Source: Prosopocoilus inquinatus (Eukaryota; Arthropoda; Insecta; Coleoptera; Lucanidae). Taken from it: DNA of 64,000 nucleotides. Both the position numbers and the translations under genes were made by a program. The notes beneath the pieces were generated by a model. It was not told the origin of the DNA, ran no database searches, and saw only the letters and a program-made list of their open reading frames with translations. This document shows positions 38,921 through 54,000 of the stretch, piece by piece. Every line of letters starts with the position of its first letter. Within the stretch, counting starts at the first letter, position 1. Location of the stretch: NCBI GenBank assembly GCA_036172665.1, contig CM069875.1, forward strand, positions 15,779,806-15,843,805, written 5' to 3'.

Positions 38921-41339
38921 TTACTGGAGTCCGTTCAAACGTCAAATAACATGATAGATGAGTAAGGATCGATTAGATACATCACAGGAACAACGCTAAT
39001 ACGTGTTGTTTCGTTTAAAACTATTTCCAGCTTCTGCTACGTCCGAAATCTTTGTATCTCACATCAGAGTTACTGGAGTCCATCCAAACGTCAAATAACA
39101 TGATAGATGAGTAAGGATCGATTAGATACATCACAGGAACAACGCTAATACGTGTTATTTCGTTTAAAACTATTTCCAGCTTCTGCTGCGTCCGAAAACG
39201 TCTTACCTCACATCAGAGTTACTGGAGTCCATCCAAACGTCAAATAACATGTTAGATAAGTAAGGATCGTTTAGATACATCACAGGAACAACGATAATGC
39301 GTGTTGTTTCTTTTAAAACTATTTCCAGCTTCAGCTGCGTCCGAGAACTTCGTATCTCACTTCAGAGTTACTGGAGCCCATCCAAACGTCAAATAACATG
39401 ATAGATGAGTAAGGATCGATTAGATACATCACAGGAACAACGCTAATGCGTGTTGTTTCGTTTAAAACTATTTCCAGCTTCTGCTGCGTCCGAAAATTTC
39501 GTATCTCACATCATAGTTACTGGAGTCCATCGAAACGTCAAATAACATAGTAGATAAGTAAGGATCGATTAGATACATCACAGGAACAACGCTAATACGT
39601 GTTGTTTCGTTTAAAACTATTTCCAGCTTCTGCTGCGTCCGAGAAATTCTTATCTCACTTCAGAGTTACTGGAGCCCATCCAAACGCCAAATAACATGAT
39701 AGATGAGTAAGGATCGATTAGATACATCACAGGAACAACGCTAATACGTGTTGTTTCGTTCAAAACTATTTCCAGCTTCTGCTGCGTCCGAGAACTTTGT
39801 ATCTCACATCAGAGTTACTGGAGTCCATTCAAACATCAAATAACATGATAGATGAGTAAGGATCGATTAGATACATCACAGGAACAACGCTAATGCGTGT
39901 TGTTTCATTTAAAACTATTTCCAGTTTCTGCTGCGTCCGAAAATTTCGTATCTCACATCAGAGTTACTGGAGTCCATCGAAACGCCAAATAACATGATAG
40001 ATGAGTAAGGATCGATTAGATACATCACAGGAACAACGCTAATGCGTGTTGTTTCGTTTAAAACTATTTCCAGCTTCTGCTGCGTCCGAAAATTTCGTAT
40101 CTCACATCAAAGTTACTGGAGTCCATCGAAACGCCAAATAACATGATAGATGAGTAAGGATCGATTAGATACATCACAGGAACAACGCTAATGCGTGTTG
40201 TTTCGTTTAAAATTATTTAAAGCTTCAGCTGCGTCCGAGAATTTCGTATCTCACTTCAGAGTTACTGGAGCCCATCCAAACGTCAAATAACATGATAGAT
40301 GAGTAAGGATCGATTACATACATCACAGGAACAACGCTAATGAGTGTTGTTTCATTTAAAACTATTTCCAGCTTGTGCTGCGTCCGAGAATTTCGTATCT
40401 CACATCAGAGTTACTGGAGTTCATCGAAACGTCAAATAACATAGTAGATAAGTAAGGATCGATTAGATACATCACAGGAACAACGCTAATACGTGTTATT
40501 TCGTTCAAAACTATTTCCAGCTTCTGCTGCGTCCGAGAACTTTGTATCTCACATCAGAGTTACTGGAGTCCGTTCAAACGTCAAATAACATGATAGATGA
40601 GTAAGGATCGATTAGATACATCACAGGAACAACGCTAATACGTGTTGTTTCGTTGAAAACTATTTCCAGTTTCTGCTGCGTCCGAAATCTTTGTATCTCA
40701 CATCAGAGTTACTGGAGTCCATCCAAACGTCAAATGACATGATAGATGAGTAAGGATCGATTAGATACATCACAGGAACAACGCTAATACGTGTTATTTC
40801 GTTTAAAACTATTTCCAGCTTCTGCTGCGTCCGAAAACGTCTTACCTCACATCAGACTTACTGGAGTCCATCCAAACGTCAAATAACATGTTAGATAAGT
40901 AAGGATCGTTTAGATACATCACAGGAACAACGCTAATGCGTGTTGTTTCGTTTAAAACTATTTCCAGCTGCTGCTGCGTCAGAAAATTTCGTATCTCACA
41001 TTAGAGTTACTGGAGTCCATCGAAACGTCAAATAACATAGTAGCTAAGTAAGGATCGATTAGATACATCACAGGAACAACGCTAATACGTGTTGTTTCGT
41101 TCAAAACTATTTCCAGCTTCTGCTGCGTCCAAAAACTTTGTATCTCACATCAGAGTTACTGGAGTCCATCCAAACGTAAAATAACATGATAGATGAGTAA
41201 GGATCGATTAGATACATCACAGGAACATCGCTAATGCGTGTTGTTTCTTTTAAAACTATTTCCAGCTTCTGCTGCGTCCGAAAACATCGTATCTCACATC
41301 AGAGTTACTTGAGTCCATCGAAACATCAAATAACATGTT

Positions 41340-44300
41340 AGATAAGTAAGGATCGATTAGATACAGCAAAGGAACAACGCTAATACGTGTTGTTTCGTTT
41401 AAAACTATTTCCAGTTCCTGCTGCGTCCAAAAACTTTGTATCTCACATCAGACTTACTGGAGTCCTTCCAAACGTCAAATAACATGTTAGATAAGTAAGG
41501 ATCGTTTAGATACATCACAGGAACAACGCTAATACGTGTTGTTTCGTTCAAAACTATTTCCAGTTTCTGCTGCGTCCGAGAACTTTGTATCTCACATCAG
41601 AGTTACTGGAGCCCATCCAAACGTCAAATAACATGATAGATGAGTAAGGATCGATTAGATACATCACAGGAACAACGCTAATACGTGTTGTTTCGTTTAA
41701 AACTATTTCCAGCACCTGCTGCGTCCAAAAATTTCGTATCTCACATCAGAGTTACTATAGTCCATCGAAACGTCAAATAACATGATAGATGAGTAAGGAT
41801 CGATTAGATACATCACAGGAACAACGCTAATACGTGTTGTTTCGTTCAAAACTATTTCCAGCTTCTGCTGCGTCCAAAAACTTTGTATCTCTCATCAGAG
41901 TTACTGGAGTCCGTCCAAACGTCAAATAACATGATAGATGAGTAAGGATCGATTAGTTACATCACAGGAACAACGCTAATATGTGTTGTTTCGTTTAAAA
42001 CTATTTCCAGCTTCTGCTGCGTCCAAAAACTTTGTATCTCACATCAGAGTTACTGGAGTCCATCCAAACCTAAAATAACATGATAGATGAGTAAGGATCG
42101 GTTAGATACATCACAGGAACATCGCTAATGCGTGTTGTTTCGTTTAAAACTATTTCCAGCTTCTGCTGCGTCCGAAAACATCGTATCTCAAATCAGAGTT
42201 ACTTGAGTCCATCGAAACGTCAAATAACATGTTAGATAAGTAAGGATCGATTAGATACAGCAAAGGAACAACGCTAATACGTGTTGTTTCGTTTAAAACT
42301 ATTTCCAGTTCCTGCTGCGTCCAAAAACTTTGTATCTCACATCAGACTTACTGGAGTCCATCCAAACGTCAAATAACATGTTAGATAAGTAAGGATCGTT
42401 TAGATACATCACAGGAACAACACTAATGCGTGTTGTTTCGTTTAAAACTATTTCCAGCTTCTGCTGCGTCCGAAAATTTCGTATCTCACATCAGAGATAC
42501 TAGAGTCCATCCAAACGTCAAATAACATGATAGATGAGTAAGGATCGATTAGATACATCACAGGAACAACGCTAATGCGTGTTGTTTCGTTTAAAACTAT
42601 TTCCAGCTTCTGCTGCGTCCGAAAATTTCGTATCTCACATCAGAGATACTGGAGTCCATCCAAACGTCAAATAACATGATAGATGAGTAAGGATCGATTA
42701 GATACAGCAAAGGAACAACGCTAATACGTGTTGTTTCGTTTAAAACTATTTCCAGTTCCTGCTGCGTCCAAAAACTTTGTATCTCACATCAGACTTACTG
42801 GAGTCCTTCCAAACGTCAAATAACATGTTAGATAAGTAAGGATCGTTTAGATACATCACAGGAACAACGCTAATACGTGTTGTTTCGTTCAAAACTATTT
42901 CCAGCTTCTGCTGCGTCCGAGAACTTTGTATCTCACATTAGAGTTACTGGAGCCCATCCAAACGTCAAATAACATGATAGATGAGTAAGGATCGATTAGA
43001 TACATCACAGGAACAACGCTAATACGTGTTGTTTCGTTTAAAACTGTTTCCAGCCCCTGCTGCGTCCAAAAATTTCGTATCTCACATCAGAGTTACTATA
43101 GTCCATCGAAACGTCAAATAACATGATAGATGAGTAAGGATCGATTAGATACATCACAGGAACAACGCTAATACGTGTTGTTTCGTTCAAAACTATTTCC
43201 AGCTTCTGCTGCGTCCGAGAACTTTGTATCTCACATCAGAGTTACTGGAGTCCATTCAAACGTCAAATAACATGATAGATGAGTAAGGATCGATTAGATA
43301 CATCACAGGAACAACGCTAATGCGTGTTGTTTCGTTTAAAACTATTTCCAGCTTCTGCTGCGTCCGAAAACGTCGTATATCACATCAGACTTACTGGAGT
43401 CCATCCAAACGTCAAATAACATGTTAGATAAGTAAGGATCGTTTAGATACATCACAGGAACAACACTAATGCGTGTTGTTTCGTTTAAAACTATTTCCAG
43501 CTTCTGCTGCGTCCGAAAATTTCGTATCTCACATCAGAGATACTAGAGTCCATCCAAACGTCAAATAACATGATAGATGAGTAAGGATCGATTAGATACA
43601 TCACAGGAACAACGCTAATGCGTGTTGTTTCGTTTAAAACTATTTCCAGCTTCTGCTGCGTCCGAAAATTTCGTATCTCACATCAGAGATACTGGAGTCC
43701 ATCCAAACGTCAAATAACATGATAGATGAGTAAGGATCGATTAGATACATCACAGGAACAACGCTAATACGTGTTGTTTCGTTTAAAACTATTTCCAGCT
43801 CCTGCTGCGTCCAAAAACTTCGTATCTCACATCAGAGTTACTAGAGTCCATCGAAACGTCAAATAACATGATAGATGAGTAAGGATCGATTAGATACATC
43901 ACAGGAACAACGCTAATGCGTGTTGTTTCGTTTAAAACTATTTCCAGCTTCTGCTGCGTCCGAAAATTTCGTATCTCACATCAGAGATACTAGAGTCCAT
44001 CCAAACGTCAAATAACATGATAGATGAGTAAGGATCGATTAGATACATCACAGGAACAACGCTAATGCGTGTTGTTTCGTTTAAAACTATTTCCAGCTTC
44101 TGCTGCGTCCGAAAATTTCGTATCTCACATCAGAGATACTGGAGTCCATCCAAACGTCAAATAACATGATAGATGAGTAAGGATCGATTAGATACATCAC
44201 AGGAACAACGCTAATACGTGTTGTTTCGTTTAAAACAATTTCCAGCTCCTGCTGCGTCCGAAAACGTCGTATATCACATCAGACTTACTGGAGTCCATCC

Positions 44301-44450
44301 AAACTTCAAATAACATGTTAGATAAGTAAGGATCGTTTAGATACATCACAGGAACAACACTAATGCGTGTTGTTTCGTTTAAAACTATTTCCAGCTTCTG
44401 CTGCGTCCGAAAATTTCGTATCTCACATCAGAGATACTAGAGTCCATCCG
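41340..44450. repeat. Island of short 6-, 7- and 9-unit periods
   Basis: The rare tacagcaaagg recurs at 41,362, 42,256 and 42,703 (6 then 3 units). gagtccttcc recurs at 41,460 and 42,801 and ttactatag at 41,752 and 43,093 (9 units). caacactaatg recurs at 42,418, 43,461 and 44,355 (7 then 6 units), and cgtcgtatatcac at 43,371 and 44,265 (6 units). These marks are rare or absent elsewhere. The island is bounded by units resembling the older left part (agtagctaag, tccaaaaactttg). Confidence 0.82.
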
Positions 44451-45144
44451 AACGTCAAATAACATGATAGATGAGTAAGGATCGATTACATACATCACAG
44501 GAACAACGCTAATGCGTGTTGTTTCGTTTAAAACTATTTCCAGCTTCAGCTGCGTCCGAGAACTTCGTATCTCACTTCAGAGTTACTGGAGCCCATCCAA
44601 ACGTCAAATAACATGATAGATGAGTAAGGATCGATTACATACATCACAGGAACAACGCTAATGCGTGTTGTTTCATTTAAAACTATTTCCAGCTTCTGCT
44701 GCGTCCGAAAATTTCGTATCTCACATCAGAGTTACTGAAGTCCATCGAAACGTCAAATAACATAGTAGCTAAGTAAGGATCGATTAGATACATCACAGGA
44801 ACAACGCTAATACGTGTTGTTTCGTTGAAAACTATTTCCAGCTTCTGCTGCGTCCGAAACCTTTGTATCTCACATCAGAGTTACTGGAGTCCATCCAAAC
44901 GTCAAATAACATGATAGATGAGTAAGGATCGATTAGATACATCACATCAACAACGCTAATACTTGTTGTTTCGTTTAAAACTATTTCCAGCTTCTGCTGC
45001 GTCCGAAAACGTCGTATCTCACATCAGAGTTACTGGAGTCCATCGAAACATCAAATAACATGATAGATAAGTAAGGATCGATTAGATACAGCACAGGAAC
45101 AACGCTAATACGTGTTGTTTCGTTCAAAACTATTTCCAGCTTCT

Positions 45145-47194
45145 GCTGCGTCCGATAACTTTGTATCTCACATCAGAGTTACTGGAGTCCATCCAAACGT
45201 CAAATAACATGATAGATGAGTAAGGATCGATTAGATACATCACAGGAACAACGCTAATGCGTGTTGTTTCGTTTAAAACTATTTCCAGCTTCTGCTGCGT
45301 CCGAAAATTTCGTATCTCACATCAAAGTTACTGGAGTCCATCGAAACGCCAAATAACATGATAGATGAGTAAGGATCGATTAGATACATCACAGGAACAA
45401 CGCTAATGCGTGTTGTATCGTTTAAAACTATTTCCAGCTTCAGCTGCGTCCGAGAACTTCTTATCTCACTTCAGAGTTACTGGAGCCCATCCAAACGCCA
45501 AATAACATGATAGATGAGTAAGGATCGATTAGATACATCACAGGAACAACGCTAATACGTGTTGTTTCGTTCAAAACCATTTCCAGCTTCTGCTGCGTCC
45601 GAGAACTTTGTATCTCACATCAGAGTTACTGGAGTCCATTCAAACATCAAATAACATGATAGATGAGTAAGGATCGATTAGATACATCACAGGAACAACG
45701 CTAATGCGTGTTGTTTCATTTAAAACTATTTCCAGTTTCTGCTGCGTCCGAAAATTTCGTATCTCACATCAGAGTTACTGGAGTCCATCGAAACGCCAAA
45801 TAACATGATAGATGAGTAAGGATGGATTAGATACATCACAGGAACAACGCTAATGCGTGTTGTTTCGTTTAAAACTATTTCCAGCTTCTGCTGCGTCCGA
45901 AAATTTCGTATCTCACATCAAAGTTACTGGAGTCCATCGAAACGCCAAATAACATGATAGATGAGTAAGGGTCGATTAGATACATTACAGGAACAAAGCT
46001 AATGCGTGTTGTTTCGTTTAAAACTATTTCCAGTTTCTGCTGCGTCCAAAAATTTCGTATCTCATCAGAGTTACTGGAGTCCATCGAAACGCCAAATAAC
46101 ATGATAGATGAGTAAGGATCGATTAGATACATCACAGGAACAACGCTAATGCGTGTTGTTTCGTTTAAAACTATATCCAGCTTCTGCTGCGTCCGAAAAT
46201 TTCGTATCTCACATCAAAGTTACTGGAGTCCATCGAAACGCCAAATAACATGATAGATGAGTAAGGATCGATTAGATACATCACAGGAGCAACGCTAATG
46301 CGTGTTGTTTCGTTTAAAACTATTTCCAGCTTCAGCTGCGTCCGAGAACTTCTTATCTCACTTCAGAGTTACTGGAGCCCATCCAAACGCCAAATAACAT
46401 GATAGATGAGTAAGGATCGATTAGATACATCACAGGAACAACGCTAATACGTGTTGTTTCGTTCAAAACTATTTCCAGCTTCTGCTGCGTCCGAGAACTT
46501 TGTATCTCACATCAGAGTTACTGGAGTCCATTCAAACATCAAATAACATGATAGATGAGTAAGGATCGATTAGATACATCACAGGAACAACGCTAATACG
46601 TGTTGTTTCATTTAAAACTATTTCCAGTTTCTGCTGCGTCCGAAAATTTCGTATCTCACATCAGAGTTACTGGAGTCCATCGAAACGCCAAATAACATGA
46701 TAGATGAGTAAGGATCGACTAGATACATCACAGGAACAACGCTAATGCGTGTTGTTTCGTTTAAAACTATTTCCAGCTTCTGCTGCGTCCGAAAATTTCG
46801 TATCTCACATCAAAGTTACTGGAGTCCATCGAAACGCCAAATAACATGATAGATGAGTAAGGATCGATTAGATACATCACAGGAACAACGCTAATGCGTG
46901 TTGTTTCGTTTAAAACTATTTCCAGCTTCAGCTGCGTCCGAGAACTTTGTATCTCACATCAGAGTTACTGGAGTCCGTTCAAACGTCAAATAACATGATA
47001 GATGAGTAAGGATCGATTAGATACATCACAGGAACAACGCTAATACGTGTTGTTTCGTTTAAAACTATTTCCAGCTTCTGCTGCGTCCGAAAACGTCTTA
47101 CCTCACATCAGACTTACTGGAGTCCATCCAAACGTCAAATAACATGTTAGATAAGTAAGGATCGTTTAGATACATCACAGGAACAACGCTAATG
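45145..47194. repeat. Long-range duplicate, copy 2 (partner 19,330-21,230)
   Basis: It has the class order of 19,330-21,230 plus one extra unit near 46,216-46,364. It contains the second 147-bp unit. The upstream flank (44,520-45,130) also resembles 18.5-19.2 kb at an offset one unit larger, with differences in the cassette region. Confidence 0.87.
45924..46070. repeat. 147-bp unit with 2-bp deletion, second copy
   Basis: It has the same CA loss (near 46,063) and the same surrounding class order as 20,109-20,255. It again opens a chance minus-strand frame (45,875-46,135). Point differences from the first copy include tacattacagg and aaagctaatg near 45,985-46,000, so the copies have diverged slightly since duplication. 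Confidence 0.9.
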
Positions 47195-48030
47195 CGTGTT
47201 GTTTCGTTTAAAACTATTTCCAGCTTCTGCTGCGTCCGAAAATTTAGTATCTCTCATCAGAGATACTGGAGTCCATCCAAACGTCAAATAACATGATAGA
47301 TGAGTAAGGATCGATTAGATACATCACAGGAACAACGCTAATACGTGTTGTTTCGTTGAAAACTATTTCCAGCTTCTGCTGCGTCCGAAATCTTTGTATC
47401 TCACATCAGAGTTACTGGAGTCCATCCAAACGTCAAATAACATGATAGATGAGTAAGGATCGATTAGATACATCACAGGAACAACGCTAATGCGTGTTGT
47501 TTCTTTTAAAACTATTTCCAGCTTCTGCTGCGTCCGAAAATTTCGTATCTCACATCAAAGTTACTGGAGTCCATCGAAACGCCAAATAACATGATAGATG
47601 AGTAAGGATCGATTAGATACATCACAGGAACAACGCTAATGCGTGTTGTTTCGTTTAAAACTATTTCCAGCTTCTGCTGCGTCCGAGAACTTCTTATCTC
47701 ACTTCAGAGTTACTGGAGCCCATCCAAACGTCAAATAACATGATAGATGTGTAAGGATCGATTAGATACATCACAGGAACAACGCTAATACGTGTTGTTT
47801 CGTTCAAAACTATTTCCAGCTTCTGCTGCGTCCGAGAACATTGTATCTCACATCAGAGTTACTGGAGTCCATTTAAACGTCAAATAACATGATAGATGAG
47901 TAAGGATCGATTAGATACATCACAGGAACAACGCTAATGCGTGTTGTTTCGTTTAAAACTATTTCCAGCTTCTGCTGCGTCCGAAAATTTCGTATCTCAC
48001 ATCAGAGTTACTGGAGTCCATCGAAACGTC

Positions 48031-51000
48031 AAATAACATGATAGATGAGTAAGGATCGATTAGATACATCACAGGAACAACGCTAATGCGTGTTGTTTCG
48101 TTTAAAACTATTTCCAGCTTCAGCTGCGTCCGAGAACTTCTTATCTCACTTCAGAGTTACTGGAGCCCATCCAAACGCCAAATAACATGATAGATGAGTA
48201 AGGATCGATTAGATACATCACAGGAACAACGCTAATACGTGTTGTTTCGTTCAAAACCATTTCCAGCTTCTGCTGCGTCCGAGAACTTTGTATCTCACAT
48301 CAGAGTTACTGGAGTCCATTCAAACATCAAATAACATGATAGATGAGTAAGGATCGATTAGATACATCACAGGAACAACGCTAATACGTGTTGTTTCGTT
48401 GAAAACTATTTCCAGCTTCTGCTGCGTCCGAAATCTTTGTATCTCACATCAGAGTTACTGGAGTACATCCAAACGTCAAATAACATGATAGATGAGTAAG
48501 GATCGATTAGATACATCACATCAACAACGCTAATACTTGTTGTTTCGTTTAAAACTATTTCCAGCTTCTGCTGCGTCCGAAAGCGTCGTATCTCACATCA
48601 GAGTTACTGGAGTCCATCGAAACATCAAATAACATGATAGATAAGTAAGGATCGATTAGATACAGCACAGGAACAACGCTAATACGTGTTGTTTCGTTCA
48701 AAACTATTTCCAGCTTCTGCTGCGTCCGATAACTTTGTATCTCACATCAGAGTTACTGGAGTCCATCCAAACGTCAAATAACATGATAGATGAGTAAGGA
48801 TCGATTAGATACATCACAGGAACAACGCTAATGCGTGTTGTTTCGTTTAAAACTATTTCCAGCTTCTGCTGCGTCCGAAAATTTCGTATCTCACATCAAA
48901 GTTACTGGAGTCCATCGAAACGCCAAATAACATGATAGATGAGTAAGGATCGATTAGATACATCACAGGAACAACGCTAATGCGTGTTCTTTCGTTTAAA
49001 ACTATTTCCAGCTTCAGCTGCGTCCGAGAACTTCTTATCTCACTTCAGAGTTACTGGAGTCCATTGAAACGTCAAATAACATGATAGATGAGTAAGGATC
49101 GATTAGATACATCACAGGAACAACGCTAATGCGTGTTGTTTCATTTAAAATTATTTCCAGCTTCTGCTGCGTCCGAAAATTTCGTATCTCACATCAGAGT
49201 TACTGGAGTCCATCGAAACGTCAAATAACATGATAGATGAGTAAGGATCGATTAGATACATCACAGGAACAACGCTAATGCGTGTTGTTTCATTTAAAAC
49301 TATTTCCAGCTTCTGCTGCGTCCGAAAATTTCGTATCTCACATCAGAGATACTGGAGTCCATCCAAACGTCAAATAACATGATAGATGAGTAAGGATCGA
49401 TTAGATACATCACAGGAACAACGCTAATACGTGTTGTTTCGTTTAAAACTATTTCCAGCTCCTGCTGCGTCCAAAAACTTCGTATCTCACATCAGAGTTA
49501 CTAGAGTCCGTCGAAACGTCAAATAACATGATAGATGAGTAAGGATCGATTAGATACATCACAGAAACAACGCTAATGCGTGTTGTTTCGTTGAAAACTA
49601 TTTCCAGCTTCTGCTGCGTCCGAAAATTTCGTATCTCACATCAGAGTTACTGGAGTCCATCGAAACGTCAAATAACATAGTAGCTAAGTAAGGATCGATT
49701 AGATACATCACAGGAACAACGCTAATACGTGTTGTTTCGTTGAAAACTATTTCCAGCTTCTGCTGCGTCCGAAATCTTTGTATCTCACATCAGAGTTACT
49801 GGAGTACATCCAAACGTCAAATAACATGATAGATGAGTAAGGATCGATTAGATACATCACATCAACAACGCTAATACTTGTTTTTTCGTTTAAAACTATT
49901 TCCAGCTTCTGCTGCGTCCGAAAACGTCGTATCTCACATCAGAGTTACTGGAGTCCATCGAAACATCAAATAACATGATAGATAAGTAAGGATCGATTAG
50001 ATACAGCACAGGAACAACGCTAATACGTGTTGTTTCGTTCAAAACTATTTCCAGCTTCTGCTGCGTCCGATAACTTTGTATCTCACATCAGAGTTACTGG
50101 AGTCCATCCAAACGTCAAATAACATGATAGATGAGTAAGGATCGATTAGATACATCACAGGAACAACGCTAATGCGTGTTGTTTCATTTAAAATTATTTC
50201 CAGCTTCTGCTGCGTCCGAAAATTTCGTATCTCACATCAGAGTTACTGGAGTCCATCCAAACGTCAAATAACATGATAGATGAGTAAGGATCGATTAGAT
50301 ACATCACAGGAACAACGCTAATGCGTGTTGTTTCGTTTAAAACTATTTCCAGCTTCTGCTGCGTCCGAGAACTTCTTATCTCACTTCAGAGTTACTGGAG
50401 CCCATCCAAACGCCAAATAACATGATAGATGAGTAAGGATCGATTAGATACATCACAGGAACAACGCTAATACGTGTTGTTTCGTTCAAAACTATTTCCA
50501 GCTTCTGCTGCGTCCGAGAACTTTGTATCTCACATCAGAGTTACTGGAGTCCATTCAAACATCAAATAACATGATAGATGAGTAAGGATCGATTAGATAC
50601 ATCACAGGAACAACGCTAATGCGTGTTGTTTCATTTAAAACTATTTCCAGTTTCTGCTGCGTCCGAAAATTTCGTATCTCACATCAGAGTTACTGGAGTC
50701 CATCGAAACGCCAAATAACATGATAGATGAGTAAGGATCGATTAGATACATCACAGGAACAACTCTAGTGCGTGTTGTTTCGTTTAAAACTATTTCCAGC
50801 TTCAGCTGCGTCCGAGAACTTCGTATCTCACTTCAGAGTTACTGGAGCCCATCCAAACGTCAAATAACATGATAGATGAGTAAGGATCGATTACATACAT
50901 CACAGGAACAACGCTAATGAGTGTTGTTTCATTTAAAACTATTTCCAGCTTGTGCTGCGTCCGAAAATTTCGTATCTCACATCAGAGTTACTGGAGTCCA

Positions 51001-54000
51001 TCGAAACGTCAAATAACATAGTAGATAAGTAAGGATCGATTAGATACATCACAGGAACAACGCTAATACGTGTTATTTCGTTTAAAACTATTTCCAGCTT
51101 CTGCTGCGTCCGAAAACGTCTTACCTCACATCAGACTTACTGGAGTCCATCCAAACGTCAAATAACATGTTAGATAAGTAAGGATCGTTTAGATACATCA
51201 CAGGAACAACGCTAATGCGTGTTGTTTCTTTTAAAACTATTTCCAGCTTCAGCTGCGTCCGAGAACTTCGTATCTCACTTCAGAGTTACTGGAGCCCATC
51301 CAAACGTCAGATAACATGATAGATGAGTAAGGATCGATTACATACATCACAGGAACAACGCTAATGCGTGTTGTTTCATTTAAAACTATTTCCAGCTTGT
51401 GCTGCGTCCGAAAATTTCGTATCTCACATCAGAGTTACTGGAGTCCATCCAAACGTCAAATAACATGATAGATGAGTAAGGATCGATTAGATACATCACA
51501 GGAACAACGCTAATACGTGTTGTTTCGTTTAAAACTATTTCCAGCTTCTGCTGCGTCCGAAAACGTCTTACCTCACATCAGACTTACTGGAGTCCATCCA
51601 AACGTCAAATAACATGCTAGATAATTAAGGATCGTTTAGATACATCACAGGAACAACGCTAATGCGTGTTGTTTCGTTTAAAACTATTTCCAGCTTCTGC
51701 TGCGTCCGAAAATTTAGTATCTCACATCAGAGATACTGGAGTCCATCCAAACGTCAAATAACATGATAGATGAGTAAGGATCGATTAGATACATCACAGG
51801 AACAACGCTAATACGTGTTGTTTCGTTGAAAACTATTTCCGGCTTCTGCTGCGTCCGAAATCTTTGTATCTCACATCAGAGTTACTGGAGTCCATCCAAA
51901 CGTCAAATAACATGATAGATGAGTAAGGATCGATTAGATACATCACAGGAGCAACGCTAATGCGTGTTGTTTCGTTTAAAACTATTTCCAGCTTCTGCTG
52001 CGTCCGAAAATTTCGTATCTCACATCAAAGTTACTGGAGTCCATCGAAACGCCAAATAACATGATAGATGAGTAAGGATCGATTAGATACATCACAGGAG
52101 CAACGCTAATGCGTGTTGTTTCGTTTAAAACTATTTCCAGCTTCAGCTGCGTCCGAGAACTTCTTATCTCACTTCAGAGTTACTGGAGCCCATCCAAACG
52201 CCAAATAACATGATAGATGAGTAAGGATCGATTAGATACATCACAGGAACAACGATAATACGTGTTGTTTCGTTCAAAACTATTTCCAGCTTCTGCTGCG
52301 TCCGAAAACTTTGTATCTCACATCAGAGTTACTGGAGTCCATTCAAACATCAAATAACATGATAGAAGAGTAAGGATCGATTAGATACATCACAGGAACA
52401 ACGCTAATGCGTGTTGTTTCATTTAAAACTATTTCCAGTTTCTGCTGCGTCCGAAAATTTCGTATCTCACATCAGAGTTACTGGAGTCCATCGAAACGCC
52501 AAATAACATGATAGATGAGTAAGGATCGATTAGATACATCACAGGAACAACGCTAATGCGTGTTGTTTCGTTTAAAACTATTTCCAGCTTCTGCTGCGTC
52601 CGAAAATTTCGTATCTCACATCAAAGTTACTGGAGTCCATCGAAACGCCAAATAGCATGATAGATGAGTAAGGATCGATTAGATACATCACAGGAACAAC
52701 GCTAATGCGTGTTGTTTCGTTTAAAACTATTTCCAGCTTCAGCTGCATCCGAGAACTTCGTATCTCACTTCAGAGTTACTGGAGCCCATCCAAACGTCAA
52801 ATAACATGATAGATGAGTAAGGATCGATTACATACAACACAGGAACAACGCTAATGAGTGTTGTTTCATTTAAAACTATTTCCAGCTTGTGCTGTGTCCG
52901 AAAATTTCGTATCTCAGATCAGAGTTACTGGAGTCCATCGAAACGTCAAATAACATAGTAGATAAGTAAGGATCGATTAGATACATCACAGGAACAACGC
53001 TAATACGTGTTGTTTCGTTTAAAACTATTTCCAGCTTCTGCTGCGTCCGAAAACGTCTTACCTCACATCAGACTTACTGGAGTCCATCCAAACGTCAAAT
53101 AACATGTTAGATAAGTAAGGATCGTTTAGATATATCACAGGAACAACGCTAATACGTGTTGTTTCGTTGAAAACTATTTCCAGCTTCTGCTGCGTCCGAA
53201 ATCTTTGTATCTCACATCAGAGTTACTGGAGTCCATCGAAACGCCAAATAACATGATAGATGAGTAAGGATCGACTAGATACATCACAGGAACAACGCTA
53301 ATGCGTGTTGTTTCGTTTAAAACTATTTCCAGCTTCTGCTGCGTCCGAAAATTTCGTATCTCACATCAAAGTTACTGGAGTCCATCGAAACGCCAAATAA
53401 CATGATAGATGAGTAAGGATCGATTAGATACATCACAGGAACAACGCTAATGCGTGCTGTTTCGTTTTAAACTATTTCCAGCTTCAGCTGCGTCCGAGAA
53501 CTTTGTATCTCACATCAGAGTTACTGGAGTCCGTTCAAACGTCAAATAACATGATAGATGAGTAAGGATCGATTAGATACATCACAGGAACAACGCTAAT
53601 ACGTGTTGTTTCGTTTAAAACTATTTCCAGCTTCTGCTGCGTCCGAAAACGTCTTACCTCACATCAGACTTACTGGAGTCCATCCAAACGTCAAATAACA
53701 TGTTAGATAAGTAAGGATCATTTAGATACATCACAGGAACAACGCTAATACGTGTTGTTTCGTTGAAAACTATTTCCAGCTTCTGCTGCGTCCGAAATCT
53801 TTGTATCTCACATCAGAGTTACTGGAGTCCATCCAAACGTCAAATAACATGATAGATGAGTAAGGATCGATTAGATACATCACAGGAACAACGCTAATGC
53901 GTGTTGTTTCGTTTAAAACTATTTCCAGCTTCTGCTGCGTCCGAAAATTTCGTATCTCACATCAAAGTTACTGGAGCCCATCCAAACGTCAAATAACATG

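Noticed and set aside
45875..46135. Second minus-strand frame of 86 codons as a gene
   Set aside because: Copy of the first by long-range duplication, with the same origin in a 2-bp deletion.
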